Source of the DNA: an uncultured Treponema sp. | Lineage (GTDB): Bacteria; Spirochaetota; Spirochaetia; Treponematales; Treponemataceae | NCBI GenBank assembly: GCA_937900125.1 | Contig: CALCEK010000126.1 | Location: 1 to 28,383 of the forward strand | DNA: 28,383 bases | Reading direction: 5' to 3' | Part shown: positions 14,847 through 21,874 of the stretch, piece after piece | Numbering within the stretch: position 1 is the stretch's first letter | How the letters are laid out: the number at the start of each line of letters is the position of its first letter | The notes under the pieces: generated by a model | Seen by the model: the letters and a program-made list of their open reading frames with translations, nothing else | Databases searched by the model: none | What the model was told of the DNA's origin: nothing | Position numbers and translations under genes: made by a program

Positions 14847-15527
14847 ATGGCAAAACAGGAACTATACGAAAAAAGCCCTATCCGTGCATTTGATGAAGCC
14901 ACAAATGGAGGCTTAAAAGCTGGAGAATTAGGCTTGGTAACTTCAAAAAAAGGTCTTGGAAAAACATCTGTTTTAGTTCAATTTGGAATGGATTCTTTAT
15001 TGAATGACAAACAACTTGTTCACGTTTCTTTTGACCAACATTCAGCAAATGTTATTTCTTGGTACGATGGAATTTTTAACGAAATTTCAAAGAAAAAGAC
15101 TCTTAACAATGCCACTGAAGTAAAAGAAGAAATTGTTCGTAACAGAACTATTTTAAACTTTAATCAGGATAATTTTAATCTTGAAAAAGTTGTTAATACA
15201 CTTAACGCTTTAAAAGCTGGCGGAATTGCGGTTGCAGGCGTTGTCATTGATGGCGTTGATTTTGCAAAGGTTGAAGAATCGGACTTGCAGGCAGTTGCAA
15301 GTTACGCAAAAGCCACAAAATCAAAAGTGTGGATAAGTGCCACCGCAGAAGGCGACAGTCTAAACGAACAAGCTCCAAAAGATTTGCTCCCCTATTTTAC
15401 AGCGGTTGTTCATCTTGTTTCAAAAAGTGCGGTAACTCAACTTGAGATTCTCAAAATGGGAAATAAAGAAAATATTGAATCAAACTTAAAACTTGATTCA
15501 AAAACCCTTTTGATAACAAACAAATAA
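14847..15527 (+). CDS. Uncharacterised RecA/KaiC-like P-loop ATPase
   Basis: A 226-residue soluble protein. It opens with SPIRAFDEATNGGLKAGELGLVTS, the arrangement used by RecA-superfamily ATPases such as KaiC, RadA and DnaB, then a Walker A TSKKGLGKTS with K39. The first Gly of the motif is replaced by Ser. VHVSFDQHS follows, and a hydrophobic strand ending in Asp (VAGVVIDGVDF, about residue 130) serves as Walker B. No zinc finger, helicase or Lon domain is attached, and it is shorter than RadA or DnaB. I do not recognise a named family. It sits after fusA and has its own GAGGA ribosome site; two hairpins lie between, so it may or may not be co-transcribed with fusA. A two-hairpin repeat and a terminator follow. 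Confidence 0.75.
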   Translation: MAKQELYEKSPIRAFDEATNGGLKAGELGLVTSKKGLGKTSVLVQFGMDSLLNDKQLVHVSFDQHSANVISWYDGIFNEISKKKTLNNATEVKEEIVRNRTILNFNQDNFNLEKVVNTLNALKAGGIAVAGVVIDGVDFAKVEESDLQAVASYAKATKSKVWISATAEGDSLNEQAPKDLLPYFTAVVHLVSKSAVTQLEILKMGNKENIESNLKLDSKTLLITNK

Positions 15528-15539
15528 AACTGTTTAATA

Positions 15540-15660
15540 GACCTGTTCGGAAACCCTGTTTCCGCTCAGGTCAACGAGTTTAAAACCGCTAAAATAGCGC
15601 GGTTTTAAACATCGCCTTTCAAAGTAACCTGTTCTGAAACTGAAGTTTCCGAACAGGTTT
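15540..15660 (+). repeat. Three-hairpin repeat element (hairpins B, centre, C)
   Basis: Hairpin B (15540-15572) has arms GACCTGTTCGGAAAC and GTTTCCGCTCAGGTC. The centre hairpin (15578-15610) is a perfect 12-bp stem, GTTTAAAACCGC with its complement. Linker ATCGCCTTTCAAAGTAACCT follows, and hairpin C (15626-15660) repeats the copy A arm AACCTGTTCTGAAAC. The same order of centre hairpin and linker recurs at 28328-28383 with unrelated stem sequences. It lies just after the stop of the P-loop ATPase gene. Confidence 0.75.
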
Positions 15661-15695
15661 AATGAATTTTCTTTCTTAAATGGATTTAAGAATTT

Positions 15696-15727
15696 CGGCA
15701 GGAGTTTTTGCTTCTGCCGTTTTTTTT
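15696..15727 (+). terminator. Rho-independent terminator after the P-loop ATPase gene
   Basis: CGGCAG (15696-15701) pairs with CTGCCG (15714-15719), extended by AG/CT, and eight T residues follow (15720-15727). Confidence 0.75.
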
Positions 15728-15750
15728 GCGGATTTTTCCTTTGTAAAAAG

Positions 15751-15784
15751 AAAGCCCCACCGCAAAGCAATGGGGCTTTTTCTA
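15751..15784 (-). terminator. Terminator between convergent genes, mainly for enolase
   Basis: AAAGCCCCA (15751-15759) and TGGGGCTTT (15771-15779) form a perfect 9-bp stem. On the minus strand the stem is followed by CTTTTTA, just downstream of the enolase stop; on the plus strand it is followed by TTCT. It may work in both directions. Confidence 0.75.
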
Positions 15785-15820
15785 ACAGTTGAAACCTAAA
15801 TTTTAGTTTCAGCTAATTAA

Positions 15821-17122
15821 TTATTTTTTTACGTTATAAGCACCAAATCCTGGATAGCAAGCTGCTGCACCCAATTCTTCTTCAATGCGGAGAAGTTGGT
15901 TGTATTTTGCAACACGTTCTGAGCGGCTTGGAGCACCTGTCTTAATTTGGCAAGTGTTCAATGCAACTGCAAGGTCGGCAATTGTTGTATCTTCAGTTTC
16001 GCCTGAGCGGTGTGAAGAAATTGCGGTGTAACCAGCTTTGTGTGCCATTTTAATAGCTTCAAGAGTTTCTGACACAGAACCAATCTGATTCAACTTAATA
16101 AGGATTGAGTTTGCAGCACCTAATTTAATTCCTTTTTCAAGGCGTTCTGTGTTTGTAACAAAGAGGTCATCGCCAACAAGCTGAACTTTGTTGCCAAGTT
16201 TTGCAGTCATCTTCTGCCAACCTTCCCAATCCTCTTCGTCAAGACCATCTTCAATAGAAATAATAGGATATTTGTCTACCAAAGCTTCCCAGTGTGCAAT
16301 TAACTCGTCAGTTGTAAAGTCTTTTCCTGATTTTGGCTGATGATAGAAACCTTTTCCTTTTGGTGATTTCCATTCAGATGAAGCGGCATCCATTGCAATC
16401 ATAAAGTCTTTGCCTGGTTCATAGCCAGCGGCACGAATTGCTTCAAGAATTTTTTCGATAGCTTCTTCATCACTCTTAAGGCTGTTTGGAGCAAATCCAC
16501 CTTCATCGCCAACAGCGGTAACATCCTTCATTTCTTTAAGGAGTTTTTGAAGAGCGTGGAATACTTCTGTACACCAGCGCAAGCCTTCTTTAAAACTTGA
16601 AGCTCCCGCAGGCATAATCATAAACTCTTGGGTATCAACGGCACTGTCAGCGTGTGCACCACCGTTTAAAATGTTCATCATTGGAACAGGAAGTTTTGTT
16701 CCTTGAACACCGCCTAAAAAGCGATACAATGGAATCTGCAAAGAGTTTGCCGCAGCGCGAGCAGCAGCGATAGAAACTGCAAGAATCGCATTTGCACCCA
16801 ACTTTGACTTATCTTTTGTGCCGTCAGCCTTTAACATTGCGCCATCAACCGCATAGGTGTCAGCGGCATCAAGTCCAACAATAGCATCATTGATAACTGT
16901 GTTAATGTTATTTACAGCCTTTGAAACTCCCTTTCCGCCAAAGCGACTCTTGTCACCATCACGCAATTCCAAAGCTTCAAATTCACCAGTGGAAGCTCCG
17001 CTTGGTGCTGTTCCCAAAGCAACTGTGCCATCTGCAAGAGTTACTTCCGCTTCTACAGTAGGATTTCCGCGAGAATCAATAATTTCGCGACCAATCACCT
17101 TTGTAATGATACAAGATTTCAT
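15821..17122 (-). CDS. eno: Enolase (phosphopyruvate hydratase)
   Basis: A 433-residue glycolytic enzyme that converts 2-phosphoglycerate to phosphoenolpyruvate. The N-terminus GREIIDSRGNPTVEAEV, the GASTGEFEALELRD loop, GDEGGFAPN, SIEDGLDEEDW, the LVGDDLFVTN strand, and the catalytic loop SHRSGETEDTTIAD are all present and intact. The start is placed at 17122 (KSCIITKVIGREI), where GGAGG lies six bases upstream. An in-frame ATG at 17164 would add 14 residues encoded by the hairpin repeat D, and I reject it. The gene is convergent with the P-loop ATPase gene and divergent from radC. Confidence 0.97.
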   Translation of the reverse strand: MKSCIITKVIGREIIDSRGNPTVEAEVTLADGTVALGTAPSGASTGEFEALELRDGDKSRFGGKGVSKAVNNINTVINDAIVGLDAADTYAVDGAMLKADGTKDKSKLGANAILAVSIAAARAAANSLQIPLYRFLGGVQGTKLPVPMMNILNGGAHADSAVDTQEFMIMPAGASSFKEGLRWCTEVFHALQKLLKEMKDVTAVGDEGGFAPNSLKSDEEAIEKILEAIRAAGYEPGKDFMIAMDAASSEWKSPKGKGFYHQPKSGKDFTTDELIAHWEALVDKYPIISIEDGLDEEDWEGWQKMTAKLGNKVQLVGDDLFVTNTERLEKGIKLGAANSILIKLNQIGSVSETLEAIKMAHKAGYTAISSHRSGETEDTTIADLAVALNTCQIKTGAPSRSERVAKYNQLLRIEEELGAAACYPGFGAYNVKK

Positions 17123-17139
17123 CACATTCCTCCATAATA

Positions 17140-17172
17140 GACTTGTTCTGGAACTGATTCCCAACCAAGTTT
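17140..17172. repeat. Hairpin repeat copy D, in the enolase leader
   Basis: GACTTGTTCTGGAAC, a short TGA loop and an imperfect complementary arm ending CAAGTTT. It is related to copies A-C (shared GAC/AAC-C/TTGTTCTG) and, like copy B, is preceded by AATAGAC. It lies 18 bases upstream of the eno start, so it would be in the eno mRNA leader. Confidence 0.6.
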
Positions 17173-17200
17173 AATAAAAAGCTTCAAAAGCTCTCTTTTA

Positions 17201-17229
17201 ATAGTAAGTATTATTTTTAAATTTTTCAA
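17201..17229 (-). promoter_or_regulatory. Possible eno promoter
   Basis: On the minus strand TTGAAA (17229-17224), 17 bases, TACTAT (17206-17201). The -10 matches the consensus at only four positions. The resulting leader would contain the repeat D hairpin. Confidence 0.4.
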
Positions 17230-17306
17230 GTATTTTTGTGGGGAATTTTGAAATTCAATGAAGAATATATAAATGACCTGTTCACAATGATTTTTAAGCA
17301 GGATTT

Positions 17307-17978
17307 ATGGGAAATGTAAAAATGATTCAACCGCTAACAAAAACAAAACCTGACATTCGGGAGCTTACACTCAAGAATGGGATTCGCTATCCTAGCGACC
17401 AAGAATTGCTTATGCTGATTTTAAATATGGGGTCTCCTGCAATTCCTGTAGAAACAATTGCCCAAGATGCACTTAAAATAATTGACAATTTTCCTGAAGA
17501 ACGAATTTTACGGGAACTTCAGGCGATAAAAGGAATTGGGCAAGCAAAAGCTCTTTCTATTGCAGCTGCGATAGAACTTGGGCGACGGAGAAATGATTTT
17601 AGAGGCTGTAGAATTTCAAGCCCCGCAGACATTTTGCCCTTTGTAAAACATTACGCGCTAAAACAAACAGAACATTTTATAACGGCAACAATAAATGGCG
17701 CACAAGAACTTATAGAAATTCGCGTAGTTTCAATCGGAACGACTAACAGAACACTTGTTCATCCGCGAGAAATTTTTGCTGAACCCGTTGCCGAACACGC
17801 GGCGGGAATTATTTGTTGTCATAATCACCCGACAGGAGTTTGCCAACCGAGCATTGCGGATAGAGAGTCCACTCGGATTTTGCAAGATGCGGCGCATATT
17901 TTGGGAATCAATTTTCTTGACCACATAATTTTAACCCGCAGCGATTTTTTTAGTTTTTTAGAACATGGACTTTTGTAA
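17307..17978 (+). CDS. radC: RadC/UPF0758 JAMM-domain protein
   Basis: A 223-residue protein. It has an N-terminal helix-hairpin-helix (LQAIKGIGQAKALSIAAAIELGRR, about residues 70-95) and a C-terminal JAMM metalloprotease-like domain with H172-x-H174 in CHNHPTG and D185. The preceding HPREIFAEPVAEHAAGIICC segment is typical. Despite the name, a role in DNA repair has been questioned and the substrate of RadC is unknown. The ATG at 17307 has a weak Shine-Dalgarno (GCAGGA), and another in-frame Met lies at residue 6. The gene stands alone, divergent from eno. Residue count and motif spacing are normal. Confidence 0.92.
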   Translation: MGNVKMIQPLTKTKPDIRELTLKNGIRYPSDQELLMLILNMGSPAIPVETIAQDALKIIDNFPEERILRELQAIKGIGQAKALSIAAAIELGRRRNDFRGCRISSPADILPFVKHYALKQTEHFITATINGAQELIEIRVVSIGTTNRTLVHPREIFAEPVAEHAAGIICCHNHPTGVCQPSIADRESTRILQDAAHILGINFLDHIILTRSDFFSFLEHGLL

Positions 17979-18017
17979 AAGTGCTTCAATATTTCCGTGT
18001 CTAAAATTTGAGCCTAA

Positions 18018-18046
18018 TAGACTTTTGGGGGAAAAATTGTTATAGT
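18018..18046 (+). promoter_or_regulatory. cls promoter adjacent to the start codon
   Basis: TAGACT (18018-18023), 17 bases, TATAGT (18041-18046), then seven bases to the ATG at 18054. No Shine-Dalgarno precedes the ATG. The transcript would start at or within a base or two of the start codon. Confidence 0.5.
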
Positions 18047-18053
18047 TTTCAGT

Positions 18054-19580
18054 ATGAGTTTGTTTCAAATTTTGCAGCAAATTTTAGAAATTGTAAACAT
18101 AATTTTTATTATTTTTGTCCTTTTTTTTGAACGAAAAGAATCAACGCGGCGATTTGTATGGCTCTTGTTACTTTTTTTTCTTCCTGGAATCGGAATTATT
18201 TTTTACATACTTTTTAGCGGACATTTTTTTACAGGCTCACGGCGAATGGCACAAATGAACAAATCCGCCTACGAAATTTCCATGCCTGTAATTAGCGAAC
18301 AAAAAAAATTCCTTTCAAAAAACAAGGAGAATTTTCCAAATCAGATAACAAAACAATTTTTTCCACTTATCGAAATGAATATGTCCGAAGCGGGCAGTAT
18401 GCTTGTTTCAAGTGATGAAGCGGAGATTTTTACAAGCGGAAAAGCATTTTTTGACGATTTATGCGAACAACTAGAAAGCGCAAAAAACTCCATTTTTATG
18501 GAATATTTTATTTTTCACGAAGACCAAATTGGAAAGCGCATAATGGAAATTTTGTGCCGAAAAGCAAAAGAAGGCGTGAATGTAAAACTCATTTATGACG
18601 ATTTGGGGTCGCTTAAGACTCGCACAAGATTTTTTCGACAATTAAATATTTGTGGCGGAAGAGCGCGTCCGTTTTTTCAGATTAGAATTGGGCTTCCTCT
18701 CACACTAAATTATCGCAATCACAGAAAAACTACCATTATCGATTCTTCTGTTGCGTACATCGGAGGAATGAACATTGGCGACGAATATGCGAATCAGAAA
18801 AAAAATGGAAAACTAAATTGGAGAGACACAACGGTTCGCCTAAAGGGTGGCAGTGCAATCAATTTACAATCAATTTTTCTGTTGGACTGGTATTCGCTAG
18901 ACGCTTGGCAACAGCACACAAAAACGCTCGAAGAAACCAAAACTTATTTTCCCGCTCCGATTTTAAATAAATTTTTTACAGATTCGGCGCAAGTCGGAAA
19001 AGACCTTGTTTTGGAAATGTCAAAGGAAAATAAAATTCCCACACAAATTGTTACTTGCGGTCCAAATAACGCAAAAAAGGCAAACATAGAAGACGCACTT
19101 ATCAGAATGATTATGAGTGCCAAAAAAAATGTTTACATTCAAACGCCGTATTTTACTCCAAATGACGAGTTTAGAATGGCTTTAAAGCTTGCCTCGTATT
19201 CTGGAGTGGATGTAAAAATTATAATTCCAGGCGATTGGGACAAATTTTATATGAAAGCTGCATCCTCTGAGTTTGTGCGAGAAACGCTTGCGCAAGGGGT
19301 GCGTTTTTATCTTTACAATGGATTTATCCACTCAAAAATGATAACTGTTGATGGGAAAATTTCATCGATTGGGACAACAAATATTGATATTCGCTCCTTT
19401 AGTTTGCACTTTGAAGAAAATGCGTTTTTTTACGATGAAACTTTTACTGCTCGTTGCGAAGAAATTTTTGAAAATGATTTAAAATCTGCGCGGGAAGTTT
19501 TTAAATCTGATTATGATAAACAATTTATTGTAAAAAGGGCATTTTGGTCATTTTGCAAATTATTTTCCCCGCTGATGTAA
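18054..19580 (+). CDS. cls: Cardiolipin synthase (phospholipase D type)
   Basis: A 508-residue membrane enzyme that condenses two phosphatidylglycerols into cardiolipin. Two N-terminal membrane helices (about residues 5-27 and 36-58, with the FLPGIGIIFYILF core of the PLDc_N domain) precede two phospholipase D domains. The HKD motifs are H223-x-K225-x4-D230 (HRKTTIID), followed by IGGMNIGDEY, and H426-x-K-x4-D (HSKMITVD), followed by IGTTNIDIRSF. Both are intact, so the protein should be active. Length fits ClsA-type enzymes. The gene is monocistronic by position: a promoter sits right against its start and the next gene has its own promoter. Confidence 0.95.
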   Translation: MSLFQILQQILEIVNIIFIIFVLFFERKESTRRFVWLLLLFFLPGIGIIFYILFSGHFFTGSRRMAQMNKSAYEISMPVISEQKKFLSKNKENFPNQITKQFFPLIEMNMSEAGSMLVSSDEAEIFTSGKAFFDDLCEQLESAKNSIFMEYFIFHEDQIGKRIMEILCRKAKEGVNVKLIYDDLGSLKTRTRFFRQLNICGGRARPFFQIRIGLPLTLNYRNHRKTTIIDSSVAYIGGMNIGDEYANQKKNGKLNWRDTTVRLKGGSAINLQSIFLLDWYSLDAWQQHTKTLEETKTYFPAPILNKFFTDSAQVGKDLVLEMSKENKIPTQIVTCGPNNAKKANIEDALIRMIMSAKKNVYIQTPYFTPNDEFRMALKLASYSGVDVKIIIPGDWDKFYMKAASSEFVRETLAQGVRFYLYNGFIHSKMITVDGKISSIGTTNIDIRSFSLHFEENAFFYDETFTARCEEIFENDLKSAREVFKSDYDKQFIVKRAFWSFCKLFSPLM

Positions 19581-19625
19581 AGCCACACCGCAAAACTTTT
19601 TGTTGCGGGCAAAAAACACCAAAAT

Positions 19626-19654
19626 TTGACAGAAATAACTTTTGGCATTATATT
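19626..19654 (+). promoter_or_regulatory. htrA promoter adjacent to the start codon
   Basis: TTGACA (19626-19631), exactly 17 bases, TATATT (19649-19654), then six bases to the ATG at 19661. This is the most consensus-like promoter in the window and predicts a leaderless transcript. Confidence 0.7.
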
Positions 19655-19660
19655 AAAACA

Positions 19661-20893
19661 ATGAAATTATATTCCGCAAAACAAGTATTTATCCGAGCAT
19701 CTTTAACAGGGCTTGTAGCAATTTTTTTAACCGCATCAGTTTTTCTTTTTGTGGGGCGAAAAACAAAAAATCAAAATAACTTAGTTTCTAGCGCGACACA
19801 AGAACAAAATGATTTTGCTTTAGAAATCGCGCCGAACGAAATACAGAGCATCCAAGTTGCGGGTTCTTCAAATTCTTACACCCAAGATGAAGCTCAAAAT
19901 ATTGCAGTTTACGAAAATTGCAACGAAGCAGTTGTAAACATTACAACGCAAGTTATGGGCTACAATTGGTTTTTAGAGCCAGTTGTAACGTCAAGCGGGT
20001 CAGGAAGCGGTAGCATAATAGACAAACGTGGCTACGTTGTAACAAATGTTCACGTAATTGCGGACGCAAGCACAATAACAATTTCTTTAGCGGACGGTTC
20101 TTCATACGAGGGGCGCGTTGTTGGAAAAGACAGTGCAAGCGATATTGCAGTTTTAAAATTTGAGCCAGCTTCTGGTGTGGAATTAAAGACAATTTCTTTT
20201 GGCGACAGCGAAAATCTCAAAGTAGGACAAAAAGTCATTGCAATTGGAAATCCATTTGCACTTGAACGCACAATGACAGCGGGAATAATTTCTGGTTTGG
20301 GGCGCCCTATTCAGGAAAGTGAAAATGTGATTATTCGCAATATGATTCAAACTGACGCGGCAATAAATCCAGGAAACTCAGGCGGTCCACTTTTAGACAG
20401 TCAAGGCAGAATGATTGGGATAAACACCATAATTTATTCTTCAAGCGGGTCTTCTAGCGGAGTAGGATTTGCCGTTCCTGTAAGCACTGCCCGTCGCGTT
20501 GTAAACGATTTAATTCAATTTGGAAAAGTAAACCGCGGCATTATGAATCTTTCTTTGGTGCAAAACACAAGTCGGATTGCAAGTTATGCGGGCTACAATA
20601 TACGAACTGGAATGATTGTAAGTCGCGTAAAACAAGGAAGTCTTGCCGAAAAAGCAGGTGTAAAAGGTGGAACTCAAGCCGTTCAATATGGAACATTTAA
20701 TCCAAAAACAATTTATCTTGGCGGTGACATAATTACTCAAATTAATGGACTTGCTGTTAACACTCTTGCAGATTATTATGCAGCTTTAGAAGATAAAAAA
20801 CCTGGAGATACAATAACTCTTACCGTTTATCGTAATAAAAAATACGTTCAATTAAGTGTTACACTCGAAGGTGAAGGTGGAACAAATCTTTAA
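19661..20893 (+). CDS. HtrA/DegP-type periplasmic serine protease
   Basis: A 410-residue trypsin-fold protease of envelope quality control. The N-terminus is a signal anchor (VFIRASLTGLVAIFLTASVFLFVG, about residues 8-30). The catalytic triad is H131 (TNVHVI), D161 (SASDIAVLKF) and S240 (NPGNSGGPLL). A single PDZ domain occupies the C-terminus (about 310-400, TGMIVSRVKQGSLAEKAGV and GGDIITQING). A single PDZ makes it more like DegS/HtrA than two-PDZ DegP. An in-frame ATG at 19544 lies inside cls and would add 39 residues before the signal anchor; I reject it in favour of 19661, which sits directly behind a near-consensus promoter. No Shine-Dalgarno is seen. Confidence 0.93.
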   Translation: MKLYSAKQVFIRASLTGLVAIFLTASVFLFVGRKTKNQNNLVSSATQEQNDFALEIAPNEIQSIQVAGSSNSYTQDEAQNIAVYENCNEAVVNITTQVMGYNWFLEPVVTSSGSGSGSIIDKRGYVVTNVHVIADASTITISLADGSSYEGRVVGKDSASDIAVLKFEPASGVELKTISFGDSENLKVGQKVIAIGNPFALERTMTAGIISGLGRPIQESENVIIRNMIQTDAAINPGNSGGPLLDSQGRMIGINTIIYSSSGSSSGVGFAVPVSTARRVVNDLIQFGKVNRGIMNLSLVQNTSRIASYAGYNIRTGMIVSRVKQGSLAEKAGVKGGTQAVQYGTFNPKTIYLGGDIITQINGLAVNTLADYYAALEDKKPGDTITLTVYRNKKYVQLSVTLEGEGGTNL

Positions 20894-20900
20894 AAAGCTA

Positions 20901-20935
20901 AGGGATGCAAAAAACAGTTTCATTTTTGCATCTCT
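20901..20935 (+). terminator. Hairpin after htrA, possible terminator
   Basis: AGGGATGCAAAAA (20901-20913) pairs with TTTTTGCATCTCT (20923-20935) over 13 positions with one G-U pair. The T tract is within the stem rather than after it, so termination is likely but not certain. Confidence 0.5.
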
Positions 20936-21241
20936 AATTGAATAAAATCAAAAACTAAAGCATAAGAATTTAAAAAAGCTGGTGTAGAATTTAAATCTTA
21001 ATCTTATTATTAAGCATAAACAGTTAAAAAAGGGAAAAAAGTAGCTGATTATTATGATTCTTTAGATAGATGATTTAAATAATCAGCTAAAAAAGATAAA
21101 AAGTATGGTGGAGAATTAAAAAATTCAATTAAAGAAAAAGAAAAATCAACTTTATATCTAAACAAATTAACTACAAAAGTATTTACAAAAGCTTTATTCT
21201 GTGTATCATATACTTATGAAACAAATAAAACAACTGCTTGA
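20936..21241 (+). pseudogene. Very AT-rich decayed reading frame with Gln/Trp-to-stop changes
   Basis: One plus-strand frame reads like protein (KKAGVEFKS, KKGKKVADYYDSLD, KKDKKYGGELKNSIKEKEKS, LNKLTTKVFTKALF) but is broken by five TAA and two TGA codons at 20939, 20963, 20999, 21011, 21017, 21071 and 21080, then stays open for 52 codons to 21239. Each TAA is one C-to-T change from CAA (Gln) and each TGA one G-to-A change from TGG (Trp); no TAG occurs. No start codon or ribosome site is seen. The stretch is far more AT-rich than its neighbours. The best reading is a decayed foreign gene piece; its family is not recognised. The end overlaps the promoter and start of the next gene. Confidence 0.35.
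21182..21209 (+). promoter_or_regulatory. Promoter adjacent to the start of the gene at 21216
   Basis: TTTACA (21182-21187), 16 bases, TATCAT (21204-21209), then six bases to the ATG. No Shine-Dalgarno is present. TATACT at 21209 is a second possible -10 but is too close to the ATG. Confidence 0.45.
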
Positions 21242-21827
21242 AAAGGCTGAAAAGAAGGCGAAACTCTTAGATGAAACGGAAAAATTACTTCCGCAAGAAA
21301 ATATTTCTATTCACCTAGATAAAATTGATGATTTATACAATAAATTTGCTGTCCGCAATCAAGAAACAATCGCTGTAAACCCCGAAATTGAATCTTTTCT
21401 TATAGATTCCATTGAAAATCAGAATAAACTTTCCCATTTAAATGTTAATTTTCAAATTCCTGACCTCACTATTTCCGAAAATGAAAAGAAAAACCTCTGT
21501 AACAACCTGAATTTTTACTTTGAAAAGAAGGCAGAAGAGCACTTGGAGCATAATCGGACTGTTCTAAAGAAGTGCAGATGGAATCTTGTACTGGGATTGA
21601 GCATTCTCGCGCTACTTTTGATTTTGGCACACATCTGCAATGTTTATTCGGAGCAGATTCCGTTTTTTGCCGTACTCGGAGAGGGCTTTAGCATTATCGG
21701 TTGGGTTGCCCTGTGGGAGCCTGCCACCTACATTTTGTATGGTTGGCGACAAGATGCCAAAACTTTGCGCATTTTTATGCAATTGCACCACGCACATTTT
21801 TCTTTGCAAAAGGAATCGGCTTTGTAA
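21216..21827 (+). CDS. Two-helix membrane protein of uncharacterised family
   Basis: A 203-residue protein. The first 120 residues are charged and helical (KQIKQLLEKAEKKAKLLDE...), with a coiled-coil look. Then come two membrane segments (about 128-150, LVLGLSILALLLILAHI, and about 160-185). The second contains EGFSIIGWVALWEPATYILYGW, resembling the GWVA-W-P-x-x-x-x-LY-W motif seen in a widespread group of uncharacterised bacterial membrane proteins; that link is from memory. The start is placed at 21216 rather than 21201, because a promoter -10 covers the earlier codon. Function unknown. The next gene has its own promoter. Confidence 0.7.
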   Translation: MKQIKQLLEKAEKKAKLLDETEKLLPQENISIHLDKIDDLYNKFAVRNQETIAVNPEIESFLIDSIENQNKLSHLNVNFQIPDLTISENEKKNLCNNLNFYFEKKAEEHLEHNRTVLKKCRWNLVLGLSILALLLILAHICNVYSEQIPFFAVLGEGFSIIGWVALWEPATYILYGWRQDAKTLRIFMQLHHAHFSLQKESAL

Positions 21828-21840
21828 AAAAACATACGGT

Positions 21841-21868
21841 TTTACAAGAGCGATTTTTATGTTATACT
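21841..21868 (+). promoter_or_regulatory. Promoter adjacent to the start of the ABC-F gene
   Basis: TTTACA (21841-21846), 16 bases, TATACT (21863-21868), then six bases to the ATG at 21875. No Shine-Dalgarno is visible. Confidence 0.6.
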
Positions 21869-21874
21869 TTTTGT

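Noticed and set aside
17123..17164. Longer enolase start at 17164
   Set aside because: The extra 14 residues are encoded by hairpin repeat D and are not part of enolase; the inner ATG has GGAGG at the right spacing.
17266..17306. Sequence before radC as another copy of the hairpin repeat
   Set aside because: It starts GACCTGTTC like the others, but the second arm pairs at only a few positions.
19588..19608. Hairpin CCGCAA/TTGCGG between cls and htrA as a terminator
   Set aside because: The stem is only six base pairs and no T run follows on the plus strand.
19544..19660. HtrA start at 19544 overlapping cls
   Set aside because: The extra 39 residues precede the signal anchor and would overlap the end of cls; the promoter lies at 19626-19654.
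20936..21241. A working gene using a reassigned genetic code
   Set aside because: Every other gene in the window uses standard stops, including TGA and TAA, and no start or ribosome site is present; decay is simpler.
21701..21874. N-terminal extension of the ABC-F protein from an ATG at 21701
   Set aside because: It lies inside the preceding gene, and the conserved ABC-F N-terminus begins at 21875 behind a promoter.
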